Shown piece after piece: positions 1-10,649 of a stretch of DNA of 64,000 nucleotides; the first letter of the stretch is position 1; every line of letters begins with the position of its first letter. A program made the position numbers and the translations under genes. Under the pieces are notes generated by a model. That model was not told where the DNA came from and made no database searches. It saw nothing but the letters and a program-made list of their open reading frames with translations. The DNA lies in assembly GCA_018136815.1 (NCBI GenBank), contig CM030936.1:1409694-1473693 (forward strand), read 5' to 3'. Source of the stretch: Isochrysis galbana. Taxonomy: Eukaryota > Haptophyta > Isochrysidales > Isochrysidaceae.

Positions 1-59
1 CCCTTCCTCTCTCTCTCGCTCGCTCGCCCGCTTCAACCTTGCCCTCTCTCTCACACACA

Positions 60-2771
60 ATGCGGGAGCTCCCGCCGCCGCCCGGTGCCGCTCCGCTCGC
101 CCCCTTCCCTCCTGCACCCCTCCTCGTTCCACCCCTCTCCCACGAGGCGCTCGCCATCCAGATCGCCGCCCGCACTTCGTCCTCACAGGCCGCCACAAGC
201 GCACACACGGCCACATCCTACCCTGACGCCCGCCTACTACCACCGCGAGCGCAGCTGCTGCAGGGCGGTCTCGTGCAGCTGCACCAGACGCACATGTTAG
301 AGCCCTTTGCACCGGCGGCGCAGCCGCCGCACAGACAGATTCCCTTACCGGCGCGAACTGGCGCGCCGTCCTGCCTGCCCGCACAGCCGCTTTCCGTGGC
401 ACCAATCCCCTACGCACCAGGTGCACCGAGCTATGCGCCCTACTGCGTAATGACGCCAACCGGTAGTGACAAGTTGGCGCCCGCCCCGCCGCTTCCTTTG
501 TCCAACATGCTGGGCGGTTCCAACGCCGTCGCCTGTATGCAGGCCGCGGAGCGTCTGGCACAGATGGGCGAGTTCGCCGCAGCTGCTAAGAGCTTCCAGC
601 ACGCCTACAAGGCATCGCCGGCGCCGCTCCCGCTGGTGCGCGCTGCCGACATGGCGCTCGCTTCCGGCGACTTGAATCAGGCCGAGCGCTGGCTATGCGA
701 TGTGCTGAAGCGGTCAGACCTCGACGATGCATTGCGTGAGGAGGTTCGGGGCAAGCTCGCTGCATGCACATCGGCCGCCATGTCCGCCCTCGAGGCGTCC
801 CCCGCTCCCAAGCCGACGGGGCCTGCGCCGGTCAAGGCGCAGCCGCCCAAAGCTGTGCCGCCACTGCCAGACTTTGTCTTCCATGGAAGGCCGGCAACAT
901 CACTGTCCATCTCAATCGAGGGGCAGTTTGCCGTTCGGGACACAAGTGGGCGGCTCATCCTGGACAAGCGCTTATTCACGATGCGCGCCGCAGCCACCGA
1001 CTCGGAAGGGAATCCGGCCAAGCCGATCAAGGTTCGTGCCAAGCTCGTCTTTGAGGATATGGAACCCATTCCTGCGGAGCATAGGTACAATGCTCTAATG
1101 GGGATGACGGTCGCCACGATGATCGGCGACGCGCAGATGCGGCTGCGAGTTAACCTCATGTCGTCCAGTTTCGGCCGCCGCCGCTTCCGACTCATGCTCG
1201 TCCCGTACGATCCCGAAGTGGCAGCAGCTGGACTCAGCGCGACCTCCGAGCCGTTTGAAATGGTGTATGACACCAAAAAGCGCAAGGATGTGCGGATGGC
1301 TGTCGCTGGCATAGGACCAGCGGCAGGACGGGGGACGGCCGGAGCTGAGCGCCCGCACATGGCGGCGCTCGACCGGCGACGCTACTTCCGTAACGCCGAA
1401 ATCGCGGCGGCGACTACAACCTCTGGGCCGGCTCGACAGTCCAGACTTACATTGGGCGCATTGCGGCTCTGCGATCGGCTTGCGGCGATCGTGACGCAAC
1501 AGGTGACGCAAAAGGCCATGATGGCGGCCAGGAAGCGGCCGCCCGATGTGGTCCCACCCTCTGTGCCGCCCGCGAAGCGTACCGCCCCGCCCACCGGCGT
1601 GCCGAGCGCCCAATCTTCACACGCAAACTCCGTCCCCCCTCGGCCGGCACCGGCGAAGGCTCCTCGGCCGGCTCTGCTTGTAGGGCCTCGCCTCGCGGCA
1701 GGGCCGGGGGGTAGTGTAAGGCGGCCGCGCTGCGGTGTATGCACCGGCTGTCAAGCGGACGATTGCGGCTTGTGCCGCAATTGCCTCGACAAGCCCAAGT
1801 TTGGTGGGCCCGGATCGCGCAAATCGGCGTGCACTCGGCGTACATGCGTGCAGATCGCCAAGAGCGGGCAAGCGCCTCCCGACGTCGCCGGCACGAGCCC
1901 AAGGGCATCGGTACTGGGCTTGGTCCCTTACAATGCCCCCCTGCACATACCCACAAAGCAGGAGCCCCAGGAAACCACCCAAGGAGCCGATCTTAGCGCT
2001 GCGGCCGCCACGTCGGGCGCGGCGTTCACGGGCCGCACTGCCGCACCAGGCACCATTTTAACTGGGTACGGGCTAATCTCGTGCTTAGGCACCAATGACC
2101 TCCCGGCGGGCGACGTCTCCACGCCGGCAGAAAGTGGCACTCAATCCAAAAGTGCAGCTGAGCTCGCTGCTCCCGATCCGCTGTCTGAATCGGCCGCACT
2201 TGCCTCTGTGCCCCTCTCTGAAGGAGTCGCGGGAGCCATCACCCTCGCCGAGACATCCGCCTCCGCAACGGCGCCCTCGCCAGCTCCATTCCTTGCCCAA
2301 CTCCACCGTATGTCAGCTCGCCCACGCTGGGCGTTGAGAGCGAGGGATGTAGTTGCTGCCGTGAGGCGCCCCGGTAACTACGACTTTCTGTACCATACAC
2401 AGGTGCTGAAGCGTTGGGAGCCGCCGCAGCCGCAACGACCGAGCGAGAGGGAACGCGTCGCGTCGCGGGCCGATGCGGGGGAGGGTGCTGTGCAGGAGGA
2501 TATAGAAAGCAACGACTTGGGCAGCGACGGCGAGGTGGGTGCTAGTCGGGTGAACAAAGCAGAAGTTTTGAGCGCACCAACAACCGGTGGTGCGGAGGAG
2601 GCGTCGAGCACGACCCTCAGTCCCGATGGATCGCCAGACGTGCCCACCGCCAGCGCCGAGCAGGCTGCAAGCGCGCCAGAGGTTAGACTAGAGGCGCCGA
2701 GCTCGCTTGCTATGAGCGGTTCGCTTCCACAAAACAGACCGCGAGGGGCGCCCATTCCAGTAGGAGAGTAG
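60..2771 (+). CDS. CXXC zinc-finger protein
   Basis: A 903-residue open frame is read from the first ATG; the upstream CT-rich sequence looks like a 5' UTR. Residues about 553-600 form a CXXC zinc finger with eight cysteines (C558, C561, C564, C569, C572, C575, C591, C596) and the KFGG motif. In known families (DNMT1, MLL, CFP1, KDM2) this domain binds unmethylated CpG. Residues about 155-245 look like TPR-type helical pairs. Residues about 270-420 are rich in predicted beta strand and could be an Ig-like DNA-binding or scaffold fold, but I do not recognise the family. The C-terminal third is low complexity and acidic. I infer a chromatin or transcription factor reading CpG methylation state. 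The gene could have further 5' exons outside the window. Confidence 0.8.
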   Translation: MRELPPPPGAAPLAPFPPAPLLVPPLSHEALAIQIAARTSSSQAATSAHTATSYPDARLLPPRAQLLQGGLVQLHQTHMLEPFAPAAQPPHRQIPLPARTGAPSCLPAQPLSVAPIPYAPGAPSYAPYCVMTPTGSDKLAPAPPLPLSNMLGGSNAVACMQAAERLAQMGEFAAAAKSFQHAYKASPAPLPLVRAADMALASGDLNQAERWLCDVLKRSDLDDALREEVRGKLAACTSAAMSALEASPAPKPTGPAPVKAQPPKAVPPLPDFVFHGRPATSLSISIEGQFAVRDTSGRLILDKRLFTMRAAATDSEGNPAKPIKVRAKLVFEDMEPIPAEHRYNALMGMTVATMIGDAQMRLRVNLMSSSFGRRRFRLMLVPYDPEVAAAGLSATSEPFEMVYDTKKRKDVRMAVAGIGPAAGRGTAGAERPHMAALDRRRYFRNAEIAAATTTSGPARQSRLTLGALRLCDRLAAIVTQQVTQKAMMAARKRPPDVVPPSVPPAKRTAPPTGVPSAQSSHANSVPPRPAPAKAPRPALLVGPRLAAGPGGSVRRPRCGVCTGCQADDCGLCRNCLDKPKFGGPGSRKSACTRRTCVQIAKSGQAPPDVAGTSPRASVLGLVPYNAPLHIPTKQEPQETTQGADLSAAAATSGAAFTGRTAAPGTILTGYGLISCLGTNDLPAGDVSTPAESGTQSKSAAELAAPDPLSESAALASVPLSEGVAGAITLAETSASATAPSPAPFLAQLHRMSARPRWALRARDVVAAVRRPGNYDFLYHTQVLKRWEPPQPQRPSERERVASRADAGEGAVQEDIESNDLGSDGEVGASRVNKAEVLSAPTTGGAEEASSTTLSPDGSPDVPTASAEQAASAPEVRLEAPSSLAMSGSLPQNRPRGAPIPVGE

Positions 2772-3692
2772 GCGGCCTCGTCAAGATTGCAACGTTGTGG
2801 GCGACATCGAGAGACCGGTTAGGCACTAAACTATGAAGTACTCAATTACTTCCCTGGAGTGCCGCCAGGCTGTTTGCCATGGTGGCAGGAGGTGGCAGCG
2901 GCGCACATAGTTGTGTTGCAGCAGCCGGAACAAGTCGAGTTTACGCGCACACACACACAAAACCTCGTGACGAAGCTCGGGGCTAACTACCTTCTAGGGA
3001 TCTGACACATGCGTGGGCACTATCTCGACCATGGCCCTCAACTCTCCCCTTTGGTCCTCCTACTCTCCTTTCCCCTTCACCCCTCCTTTCCCTCTGGCTT
3101 TTCGTTCTCTTTCCGGGGCTATGGTACCCATGTCCCGCATCCATTTTTCACTACGGTGGGTGAGGTAAACTAACTTTATACCACTAGTTGGTTCGCATGG
3201 GTGAGAGCACGCTCTCTCTGCCGCTATTGTATTCCTGCCCAAACGAAGGCTGTAGGCATGAATATTTTGGTAAGGTACGTGCTGCTAACATCCATACGTC
3301 CATAGTTGAACAGTTTAGTTCCCCTTGTTGCCACTGACTATTGACTCACAAGTCACAAGACGACACATACACATATTGGGATTCCCTACGGTAGCTCAAG
3401 CCCAGGTTTGCAGATTTTTGTCACTTCTGATCTCAAAACGTCGTTGTCGCGGCTGGTGTTGGTGCTGCCTGGCGTGCGGGCAGGTCGAGGAGGCGGGAAA
3501 GTAGGGGTAGAAGCAGCTCGCCCAACCTGGTAGAGAAGAAGCTCGAAACAGGCCTTTTGTATGCATGGTGATCGCGTCCAACTTGCGTGCTTGAGTGTGC
3601 TGTGTCGTTTGCGTATGTGTCGGGTTCCGTTGCGTCGTTGCGTGTGAGTGTTCGTCCACTATTGTGGCCGTCTCTCAGTCGTGGTTTGTTCA
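2772..3692. other. Intergenic region, no gene seen
   Basis: This stretch between the CXXC gene and the repeat insertion holds no convincing coding frame on either strand. It has mixed composition and a short CA run near 2945-2960. It may contain the 3' UTR of the CXXC gene and intron or promoter sequence of the AAA gene downstream. Confidence 0.5.
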
Positions 3693-3709
3693 GGTTTCCC
3701 GGCTACTAT

Positions 3710-4639
3710 ATAATAATAATCTATCTGAGCATTAGTACCACTACTCTCACTAGCCCGGTACTAACACGACAGCCCTCAGCGCACCTGCCCGTACACCTTG
3801 GCGCGTGCTGTTGTCACAGATACATACTCCTATGCACCCTTCCACATCTCCCCCCTCGCAGGCCCCCGGCTCCCATTCTAACTCCCCACAAGTTAAAATG
3901 AGCGAAAACCCATTGAGGCGGTCCGGTCGACGCCGGCCGACTCTCCGGGAAAAAGCACCGGGGGGGGGGGGGAGGAACCTCTCGTCAAAAAAGGAGAACG
4001 GCCCTTACAGCTCGCGCCGCGAGCGGTCCTCGAAGAAATAAATGTCTGCGCCCCCCGATACCTGCCACAGGGACGTCTTGAGCCACTCCCTTCTTCTCGC
4101 CTCTCCTGTCGCCAGCCGCCCCCCTTCGCCCGTTTGCTAACGCAAACGGGGCTCGTTTCTCACCACACTCCATCGGGGGGGGTGCAAATCCCCCCCTCTC
4201 CCTCGTTCCATTCTCTTCCGCCCCGGTCCCTGCGGCGCGTCGCCATGCGGCGCGCCATGGCCTGCTCTCAGAGGTCCTTCAGGGGCGCCCAGAGGGCCAG
4301 CAAGGGCAGCTCAGGGGGCAGTGGAGGCTGGGGCTCAGCCCTTGGCCCCCCCTGCCTCTCCCTCGCTCGCCTCGCTGGCCTTGGGTGCCGCCCTGAGGCC
4401 CCTGTCTGCCTGGCGACCAGGGATGGGGGGGGGAGTCAGTACGAGAGCAGGCCCATGCGGGCCTGGGAGTGCGGCTCGCGGCCCGCGCCCACCAGGGGTC
4501 TGGGCTGTATTGATGAGTGCCCTGCCCCTGCCAGAGGGCAGGGGCTGGGGTTGAATGTACGGGCCCACCCCGGGGGGTGTCCGCAATGGAGAGAGGGGGG
4601 CGCGAGGCCCCCATTGACCCCCACTTATAAAAGTAGGTT
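3710..4639 (-). mobile_element. Non-LTR-type repeat with 17-bp target-site duplication
   Basis: This 930-bp element is flanked by perfect 17-bp direct repeats GGTTTCCCGGCTACTAT (3693-3709 and 4640-4656). Read on the minus strand, its 5' end has the family palindrome (CTACTTTTATAAG) followed by an ATGG, and its 3' end is an ATT-repeat tail. The long target duplication plus microsatellite tail indicate target-primed reverse transcription, as for LINE/SINE elements. Its 3' portion matches 21540-22195 and its 5' portion matches 17390-17797. No long coding frame is present, so it is probably non-autonomous. It sits just before a likely splice acceptor of the AAA gene, so it probably landed in an intron. 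Confidence 0.85.
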
Positions 4640-4654
4640 GGTTTCCCGGCTACT

Positions 4655-7618
4655 ATGTGCGCCACTCCCAGCGTAGTGGTTAACGTCAAGAGCTCTGCGC
4701 TGGGGTCTAGTGTGCCTTGCGTGCCTCAGTCGGTCCACTTCGCGCTGCTCGGCAACCCGGGCACCGGCAAGACGACCGTCGCCAGGCTGTTGGGTGGGAT
4801 GCTATGCGAGCTCGGCGTTCGTGCCCGCGATGTGTTAGTCGACACGACCGGCGAGGAATTGTCGCGGCAAGGCGCCGACAAGGTGTCCAAGCTGATCGAC
4901 AGCGCGATGGGCGGCGTGCTCTTTATCGACGAGGCGTACGGTCTCGAGCCTGTTGCCGGGGGCGAGGGCGCGGCAGTCGCGCTCCAGCTGCTCGACGTGG
5001 CTGAAAAGCGCCGCACCGAGCTGACCATCATTCTGGCGGGGTACAAGGACGACATGGAGCGGAAGCTCTTCGAGTTTAATGACGGCTTCATTCGGCGGAT
5101 CAACTACCAATTCCACTTCGAGGACTTCACCGAGAGCGAGCTTGCCGACGTGTTCCGTGCGCAGTGCGACGAGTACGGGTGGACGGCGGCGGAGGGCGAG
5201 GACGTGGTGGGAGTGGCAGCACGCCGGCTCGCGCGTGGGCGGGGTCGGCGCGGCTTTGGCAACGCGGGTGAGGCACGCATGCTCTTCGAGAGGGCGTACA
5301 GCCGCGCCCTGGGCCGCGACACACCCACCAAGGCCTTGCGGATCGTCGATGTCATCGGCCCGCCGCCTGACCCTGCTCACGTGCCGGAGCTTTGCGACGC
5401 GCTAGACGAACTCAATGACATGGTTGGCCTGGACTCGGTCAAGGCGTCCATCCACCAGATCGTCCAGCTTGCGCGGACCAACTACGAGCGCGAGCTCGAC
5501 AGCAAGCCGCCTCACCCGTTGGCGCTCAACCGCGTCTTACTTGGGAACCCAGGCACCGGCAAGACGACGGTGGCCAAGCTTTACGGCCGGATCCTCAAGG
5601 CCGCGGGCTTGCTGAGCGACGGCACGTGTGAGCTCAAGCAGCCGAGCGACCTGACCGGCTCGCATGTCGGGGAGACCGAGCGGCGGACTGCAGCGCTGAT
5701 CCGGCGCTGCGCGGGCAGGGTGCTTGTGGTCGACGAGGCGTACGCGCTCAACGAATCGAGCTATGGCCACGTCGCGCTCTCCACGCTCGTCGGCCTAGTG
5801 CACGGCGCACCCGGCGAGGACATCGCCGTCGTGCTCATCGGCTACGAGAACCAGATGCTCAAGATGTTCCGTGAGGCGAACGAGGGCCTGCCGCGCCGCT
5901 TTGACCTGCAGGACGCTTTCCGTTTTGACGACTTCGACGACTGCGCGCTCGACCGCATCCTCTTGTCGTGCGTGCAGAAGGCGAGGCTGCAGGCGCCCAG
6001 GGCTGTGCGCGCCCGGGTCGTCAAGGCGCTCGCGGCGCAGCGTGGGCCCGGCTTCGGAAATGCGGGGGACGTGGTGGGAGCGGTCGCGCGCGCCAAGCAG
6101 CGCCTTTCCGCGCGCGATCCGGAGGCCAGCACACTGACGATTGCCGACTTTTGCCTGGATACCAACGACGGCGACGGCATGTCGGCGCTCAGAGCACTCT
6201 ACAAGGTGGAGCACATCCGTGACCAGCTGATCGAGCTCAAGGCGACGCTCGAGCAGCTTGAGCGGGACGGCAAGGAGCGATCGGACCATCTCGAGTCGTA
6301 CGTCTTTGTCGGCAACCCCGGCACCGGCAAGACGACTGTCGCGCGCGTGATGGCACGCGTCCTGCACGAGGTGGGCATCCTCAGCCGGCCGGAGGTCAAG
6401 GCGGTCTCCGGCCTCGATCTGCAAGGCAGCTAACTCGGTCAGACCAAGGACAGGGTGAACGAGGCGATGGCAGACGCGCGTGGTGGCGTCCTGCTGATTG
6501 ATGAGGCGTACGCGATTGGCGGCGGGCATCATTACTCCAAGGAGGCCGTCGATCAATTGGTGGCCGTGATGACCACGCCTGAGCATCTCCACAAGACGGT
6601 GGTCATCCTTGCCGGCTACTACGAGCCGATGGAGCGCATGCTCAGCTCGAATCAAGGGCTTCGCAGCCGCTTCACCGGTCGAATCGAGTTCCCGGACTGG
6701 GACGCCGACGACTGCGTCGCCGCCATCCGCTCCAAGTGCGAGGCGGACGGCATCGCGCTAACCGACGGCGCAGCGCACGTGCTGACGGCCGGGCTGCGCG
6801 AGATCCAATCTCGACCCGGCTGGGCCAACGCGCGCGACAGCCTCACCGCCTACCTCTCAATGTACAAGGCGCGCGCGCAGCGGTTGCGTGGCTCAGAAGA
6901 GGCTGATACCTTCTTCCTCGAAGAGGATGCGATCGCCGCAATGAGCAGCCTCAGGAAGAGCCGGCCCAAACGAGACGTGCATGACGTGGTCGATTTCACC
7001 GCCGGTCCGCTCGTTGCTGTGGCATGTGGCCCAGACGACGGTCCGCTCGCAGTGCAGGATGTACAAGCTGCGCCACTAGCTCCCAAGGAGGAGGAGGAGG
7101 AGTGGCTTGAGTTGCGGCGCGATGCCTATGAAGAGTGCACGGAGGACGCGGGCCCCATTGACCCGGTGTACGCTGCGCTTCTGCAGGCGTGTGTGGCCGC
7201 AGGGTTCGACACGTCGCACGACCGGCGAAAGGAGCTGATCGCGCTTCTCGAAGCGGTCCAGAGCGGTGCTAGCTTCCCTGGCGAGATTCTGGACCGCGTG
7301 CTTCACCAGACGCCAATGTCGGAGGCCAAGGCCCACGCACTGCTCCGGCCGCAAGTGCACTACGTGATGGACGCGATGCGTGGGGCGGTACGAGAGGAAG
7401 AAGCGCTACGCGAGGAGCTGTGTCGGCTTGTGGAGGAGGAGCGGCTCGAGGAGCTGCGGCTGAAACAAGAAGAATACCGCCGGGCGCAAGAGGCTCTACA
7501 GCAGTGCCGTGCGTGCCCGATGGGCTACTCGTGGTACCGTTGCGGCTCCGGATGGCGATGCACAGGCGGGTCGCATCACATGTCGGACGGCCAGCTCCGC
7601 AATTGGAACACCGCGTGA
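4655..7618 (+). CDS. Triple AAA+ ATPase, CbbX/SpoVK-like, with in-frame TAA
   Basis: One reading frame carries three tandem AAA+ modules of the CbbX/CfxQ/SpoVK type. Walker A (GNPGTGKT) lies near codons 33, 297 and 553; Walker B (IDEAY or VDEAY) lies near codons 92, 360 and 616. These domains form ATP-driven remodelling rings. Codon 593 (6431-6433) is TAA where relatives have Tyr (sequence GS-stop-LGQT), so the third module is split between Walker A and Walker B. The frame is otherwise open on both sides, with ATG at 6467 downstream. The C-terminus has an acidic stretch, a coiled coil and a CPMGYSWYRC/GGSH cysteine motif. The first module lacks its usual N-terminal part, and a CAG acceptor at 4729 precedes TCGGTC, so the true start is probably in an upstream exon. 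It may be a pseudogene, an allele with a nonsense change, or a base-call error. Confidence 0.75.
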
Positions 7619-7938
7619 CTAATAATAACTCAATCTGCACGCGGGTGTGAGCAAAAGTCGAGCGCTAGGCGTGCCCCCCCCCCCCCCTCCCCCCGTCCTT
7701 TCTCACTCTGGGATTGCAAGTGCGAACTTTGTTCGCATGTGATGATGGGATGACGCTCGTTCCACCCCACCGGATGGTAGGCATGATGCGTGCTGATAGA
7801 TGCCTGACTTGTGCCCTTGTGTGTGCGGCATCTCGCTCGTATTGCGTGACGTACGTTTACTATACTTTTACTATGGGCATGGGCCTACCTGCCTACGGAG
7901 GGGCCCAATGGCAAAAAACTATCGTTATAGTTTTAGCG

Positions 7939-8058
7939 ATGGAGCGCGCGCCGACCGCTCCCCTCTCCCAGCCCCCCGCCCCCCGCCGCCACGACGCCCC
8001 AACGGGGCCGCCCCAAGCCGCCGGAGCCGAAGCGCTCGCGAGCCTCAGCACCGCCTGA
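7939..8058 (+). CDS. Short MERA-type leader ORF of repeat element
   Basis: A 39-residue frame begins MERAPTAPLSQPPAP, directly behind the 5' palindrome of the element. Related starts (MERAA-type) occur at 45824, 55485 (minus) and 59735. It ends just before the longer frame at 8072, and in the 59.7-kb copy the equivalent frame continues to 334 residues, so this copy may carry a frameshift. Its function is unknown. Confidence 0.35.
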   Translation: MERAPTAPLSQPPAPRRHDAPTGPPQAAGAEALASLSTA

Positions 8059-8071
8059 CAACGACGTCGAG

Positions 8072-8668
8072 ATGGCGCCGCCACCCTCGCCTCCCAGGCA
8101 GCCACAGAAGCAGGGAACAGGCAAAGTCCTGTTCCCTGCTGACAAGCAGAACCTGAGCCAGGCTCAGAACGCCACCGCCGCCGTCCAGCCACCGACTCAA
8201 GCACTCCCCATGGGGTGTGGCAGCTCTGCTGCCACCCCCATGGTGGCAACTCCTACCATCTGTGCACCCCTCGGGGGCGGGCACATGACACAACAATCAA
8301 TCCTTGGAGCTTTTGCTCCCTCCAACCAACAATCAAACCTTCCCAAGTCGTACGCACAAGCCGCACATGGACACAAGGGGAAAGAGCCACACCAGCAAAC
8401 TCAACAACAACCAGCTCAACAGCCACAGCCACAGTCGCGCAAGCGGGCCGACCCCCAGTCGGACCCAAAGCCGACCCATAACAACACCACTTCATTCGCT
8501 TCTCCTCCACCAGAGGAGGAAGAGGAACCCGAAGACACCCCCTTCTTCATTCAGCTAGCACAACCCGATTGGCGATTGGCACCCACAGCAGGCACACCGG
8601 ACATCAGACGCCCGACGCCCGGAGCAAAAAGGACTAGAACGAAACAAACCGGTAGCCCGGCGGCGTAG
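8072..8668 (+). CDS. Element-encoded low-complexity protein
   Basis: This 198-residue frame starts at ATG 8072 inside the repeat element. The protein is rich in Pro, Gln, Ser and Thr, with an acidic EEEEEPED segment and a basic C-terminus. No conserved domain is recognised. Position near the 5' end of a non-LTR-like element suggests an ORF1-like or relic product, but that is inference. Confidence 0.35.
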   Translation: MAPPPSPPRQPQKQGTGKVLFPADKQNLSQAQNATAAVQPPTQALPMGCGSSAATPMVATPTICAPLGGGHMTQQSILGAFAPSNQQSNLPKSYAQAAHGHKGKEPHQQTQQQPAQQPQPQSRKRADPQSDPKPTHNNTTSFASPPPEEEEEPEDTPFFIQLAQPDWRLAPTAGTPDIRRPTPGAKRTRTKQTGSPAA

Positions 8669-8964
8669 AAGGAAGGAGAGCGATAAGCCGTCGGGGACCG
8701 GTACACACCGTCTGCCACCGGAAACCCACTTCACCCAGCCGCCCTAGGTAGAGCACAAGGGGACGTGCCGCAAGGCAGGTGGAGGGGCGGTAAGGAAAGC
8801 GGGCGTGGCTGCAGACCGGTAGTCTTCGTTGCGCCCCTTCTACCGATAAGGGCCACCCGGTCTCGGGCCGCGCCGCTGGGGCGGCGCGGCCGTCGCCAAG
8901 ATGAGAGAGGCCTCTGCCATGAGGCATGCCCAATGAATGGTATCTCTGCTGTGTGTCATGTCTG

Positions 8965-9331
8965 TTGCGTCTCTGGTGAGGCCTGCAGACTACTTGCCCC
9001 TAGCTGGGGGGGGGGGGGGGGCAGCATGGTTGCTGTGGTGTGTGTGGCCCTCTGGTGAGGCCTGCAGACTACTTCCCCCCATGGGGGGGGGGCGGCATGG
9101 CTGCTGTGGTGTGTGTGGCCGAGGCCACGGGCCGTGTGGCGCGACGCGAGTCGCACGCACCTGCTCGGCCTCTGCTGGGGGACGCGGACGCTTCGCCAGC
9201 GTCTGCTGTCTGCTCCACTGGTCCATGCATGGCTACACCATGGCTACAGGGGAGGCGCCCTCAAGGGGGGGGGGCGAAGGAGAGGGGCGTCGCGGCGGCG
9301 CGCTCCATCGCAACCAATAATAAACTAAATT
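8965..9331 (-). mobile_element. Repeat-family element, minus copy, with internal tandem duplication
   Basis: Read on the minus strand the sequence begins AATTTAGTTTATTATTGGTTGCG then ATGGAGCGCGCCGCC, matching the head of the copy at 45801-46030, and continues with similar sequence (CACACGGCCCGTGGCCTCGGCC). Its 3' part on the plus strand holds a tandem duplication of about 75 bp (8970-9045 and 9048-9120, GTGAGGCCTGCAGACTACTT with G-runs). No coding capacity beyond a short frame is seen. Confidence 0.55.
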
Positions 9332-9560
9332 GTCAGATGATCTCAGATGGGGGGGAATTTGATTATTTTGAGACATTGGAAGTGGCCTCAGGGTCTCATA
9401 ACTAGATACTGCACCGCTCTTTCCGCGCATGGACACTCACAGACCGTGGAATTAAACTGGCTAGGCTTCCCTTACGGCCCTCTTCTTGCGCATAGATACA
9501 GGCTCCTCCACAAACCGACCTCAGACACCCCCCACACGTCCTGAATCTGGGACTCAACAC

Positions 9561-10052
9561 TCAACACACCGGGGGAAGCTTACTTCGGTGGCCTTTCTCC
9601 GTCCGGACCGGCGCCCTCACGCATCCTGTGCGCGTGCACCACCGCTTCTCCCTGCCACCCTTCTCGCCGACATACGCCTCTGCAGCATAAGAGTGGTCCT
9701 CCCAGGCCTCCCACGTTTGCCCGTCGGCCTCCAGCAGCCTCCTGCGCAGCCAGTCGACCGTGCACATCGTCGTCGCCCCTTCATCTGCCGCCGCCTTTGC
9801 TGCCTCGGCGGCCTCATCGTCCTCCAGGTCGTGCAAAGGACACAGCAGCGCCGTGCTGGTGGCCTACTTCCCGCGCTGCACGCAGATCACATGCAGCGCG
9901 GGCGGGGAAGCCCCGGGTGCCGCTTCAGCCGCGCCACCACACCCATCCCCTCCCCGGGCCTCCACCCCCCACCGATCACCGAACTCCCATGCCCCATACA
10001 TGGAGCGAAGGCCTGCAGAGGCGGGCAAGTGGGCAGCCAGCGCGCCCGCCAC
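9561..10052 (-). CDS. Possible gene fragment interrupted by one TAG
   Basis: Two minus-strand frames (10052-9864 and 9863-9561) are in the same phase and separated only by one TAG at 9864-9866. The joined reading has credible protein composition around the join (HVICVQRGK, stop, ATSTALLCPLHDLEDDEAAE) and a helical, acidic middle. No family is recognised. It may be a decayed gene, one or more exons of a spliced gene, or chance. The 5' end has no strong start context. Confidence 0.3.
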
Positions 10053-10262
10053 CCGCCGTCTCGCGCCAGACTGAGAAAACCTTTAGAACCACCTTAAAAA
10101 GCCCATGTTTGACCGCCCTAGTATGAGTACAAGTGCCCCGCACCTGTCATGTGGGCGATGGTCGTAGAGACCACTGGACACTCGGCAAATTGAACGTAGC
10201 AGCTAAATATTGGAGCGCGTCATGCTCGCTCGCCCCCTGCGACAATACTGCTCGACGTGGAC

Positions 10263-10583
10263 ATGCAGGCAAATCATAGGCACTCACACACAAATATGGC
10301 CGCCGACCCATGGAGGAGCGTGATGCAGAATACGGAATTGCAGCACCCCCGTTTCGTCTCAGTCGATGAAAGGCATGCAGCTCCAGAGCAATTGAGCGCT
10401 CTCCGTGTGCGCATATTTTTTGGCTTGAGCGTGGCGCCTCTGGCTCTCGTGCTCTTCGTCGCCCTTGACGCATTGTGCGACACGATCCAAGGCAGTGGTG
10501 GGGCGGACAAGAAATCAGCGGAAATAGACGGCGGCATGGGAGAGCGGCTCACGGCTACGCTCGGATTACACGCCACGCTATGA
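10263..10583 (+). CDS. Small single-pass membrane protein, hypothetical
   Basis: A 106-residue frame begins at ATG 10263 (a later Met at MAADPWRSVM is also possible). It contains one strongly hydrophobic segment (FFGLSVAPLALVLFVALDAL, residues about 54-73) preceded by a basic patch. No family is recognised. It lies 66 bp from, and converges on, the 3' end of the hybrid histidine kinase gene. Codon composition looks coding, but expression evidence would be needed. Confidence 0.4.
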   Translation: MQANHRHSHTNMAADPWRSVMQNTELQHPRFVSVDERHAAPEQLSALRVRIFFGLSVAPLALVLFVALDALCDTIQGSGGADKKSAEIDGGMGERLTATLGLHATL

Positions 10584-10649
10584 CCCATCACTCGTCGGCA
10601 CGGGGACGCTTATGGGTGCAGTCATGTGCTTGGTCCCCGGAGCAGCCCA

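Larger units (their letters stand above)
7915..8900 (+). mobile_element. Repeat-family element with 5' palindrome and 3' hairpin
   Basis: The element starts with the palindrome AAACTATCGTTATAGTTT and then an ATGGAGCGCG start, like copies at 45801, 55507 (minus) and 59712. Near 8737-8800 it carries the tail motif GTAGAGCAC...GCCGCAAGGC shared with the LINE copy at 61013-61508. A strong 11-bp stem hairpin (GGCCGCGCCGC with loop TGGG) lies at about 8870-8895. Positions 8200-8300 resemble 59950-60080. I could not find a convincing target-site duplication, so the exact ends are uncertain. It encodes two small frames (7939-8058 and 8072-8668). Confidence 0.6.

Noticed and set aside
4134-4689. Several open frames on both strands
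   Set aside because: They lie within a SINE-like element with a defined target-site duplication and are not conserved between copies.
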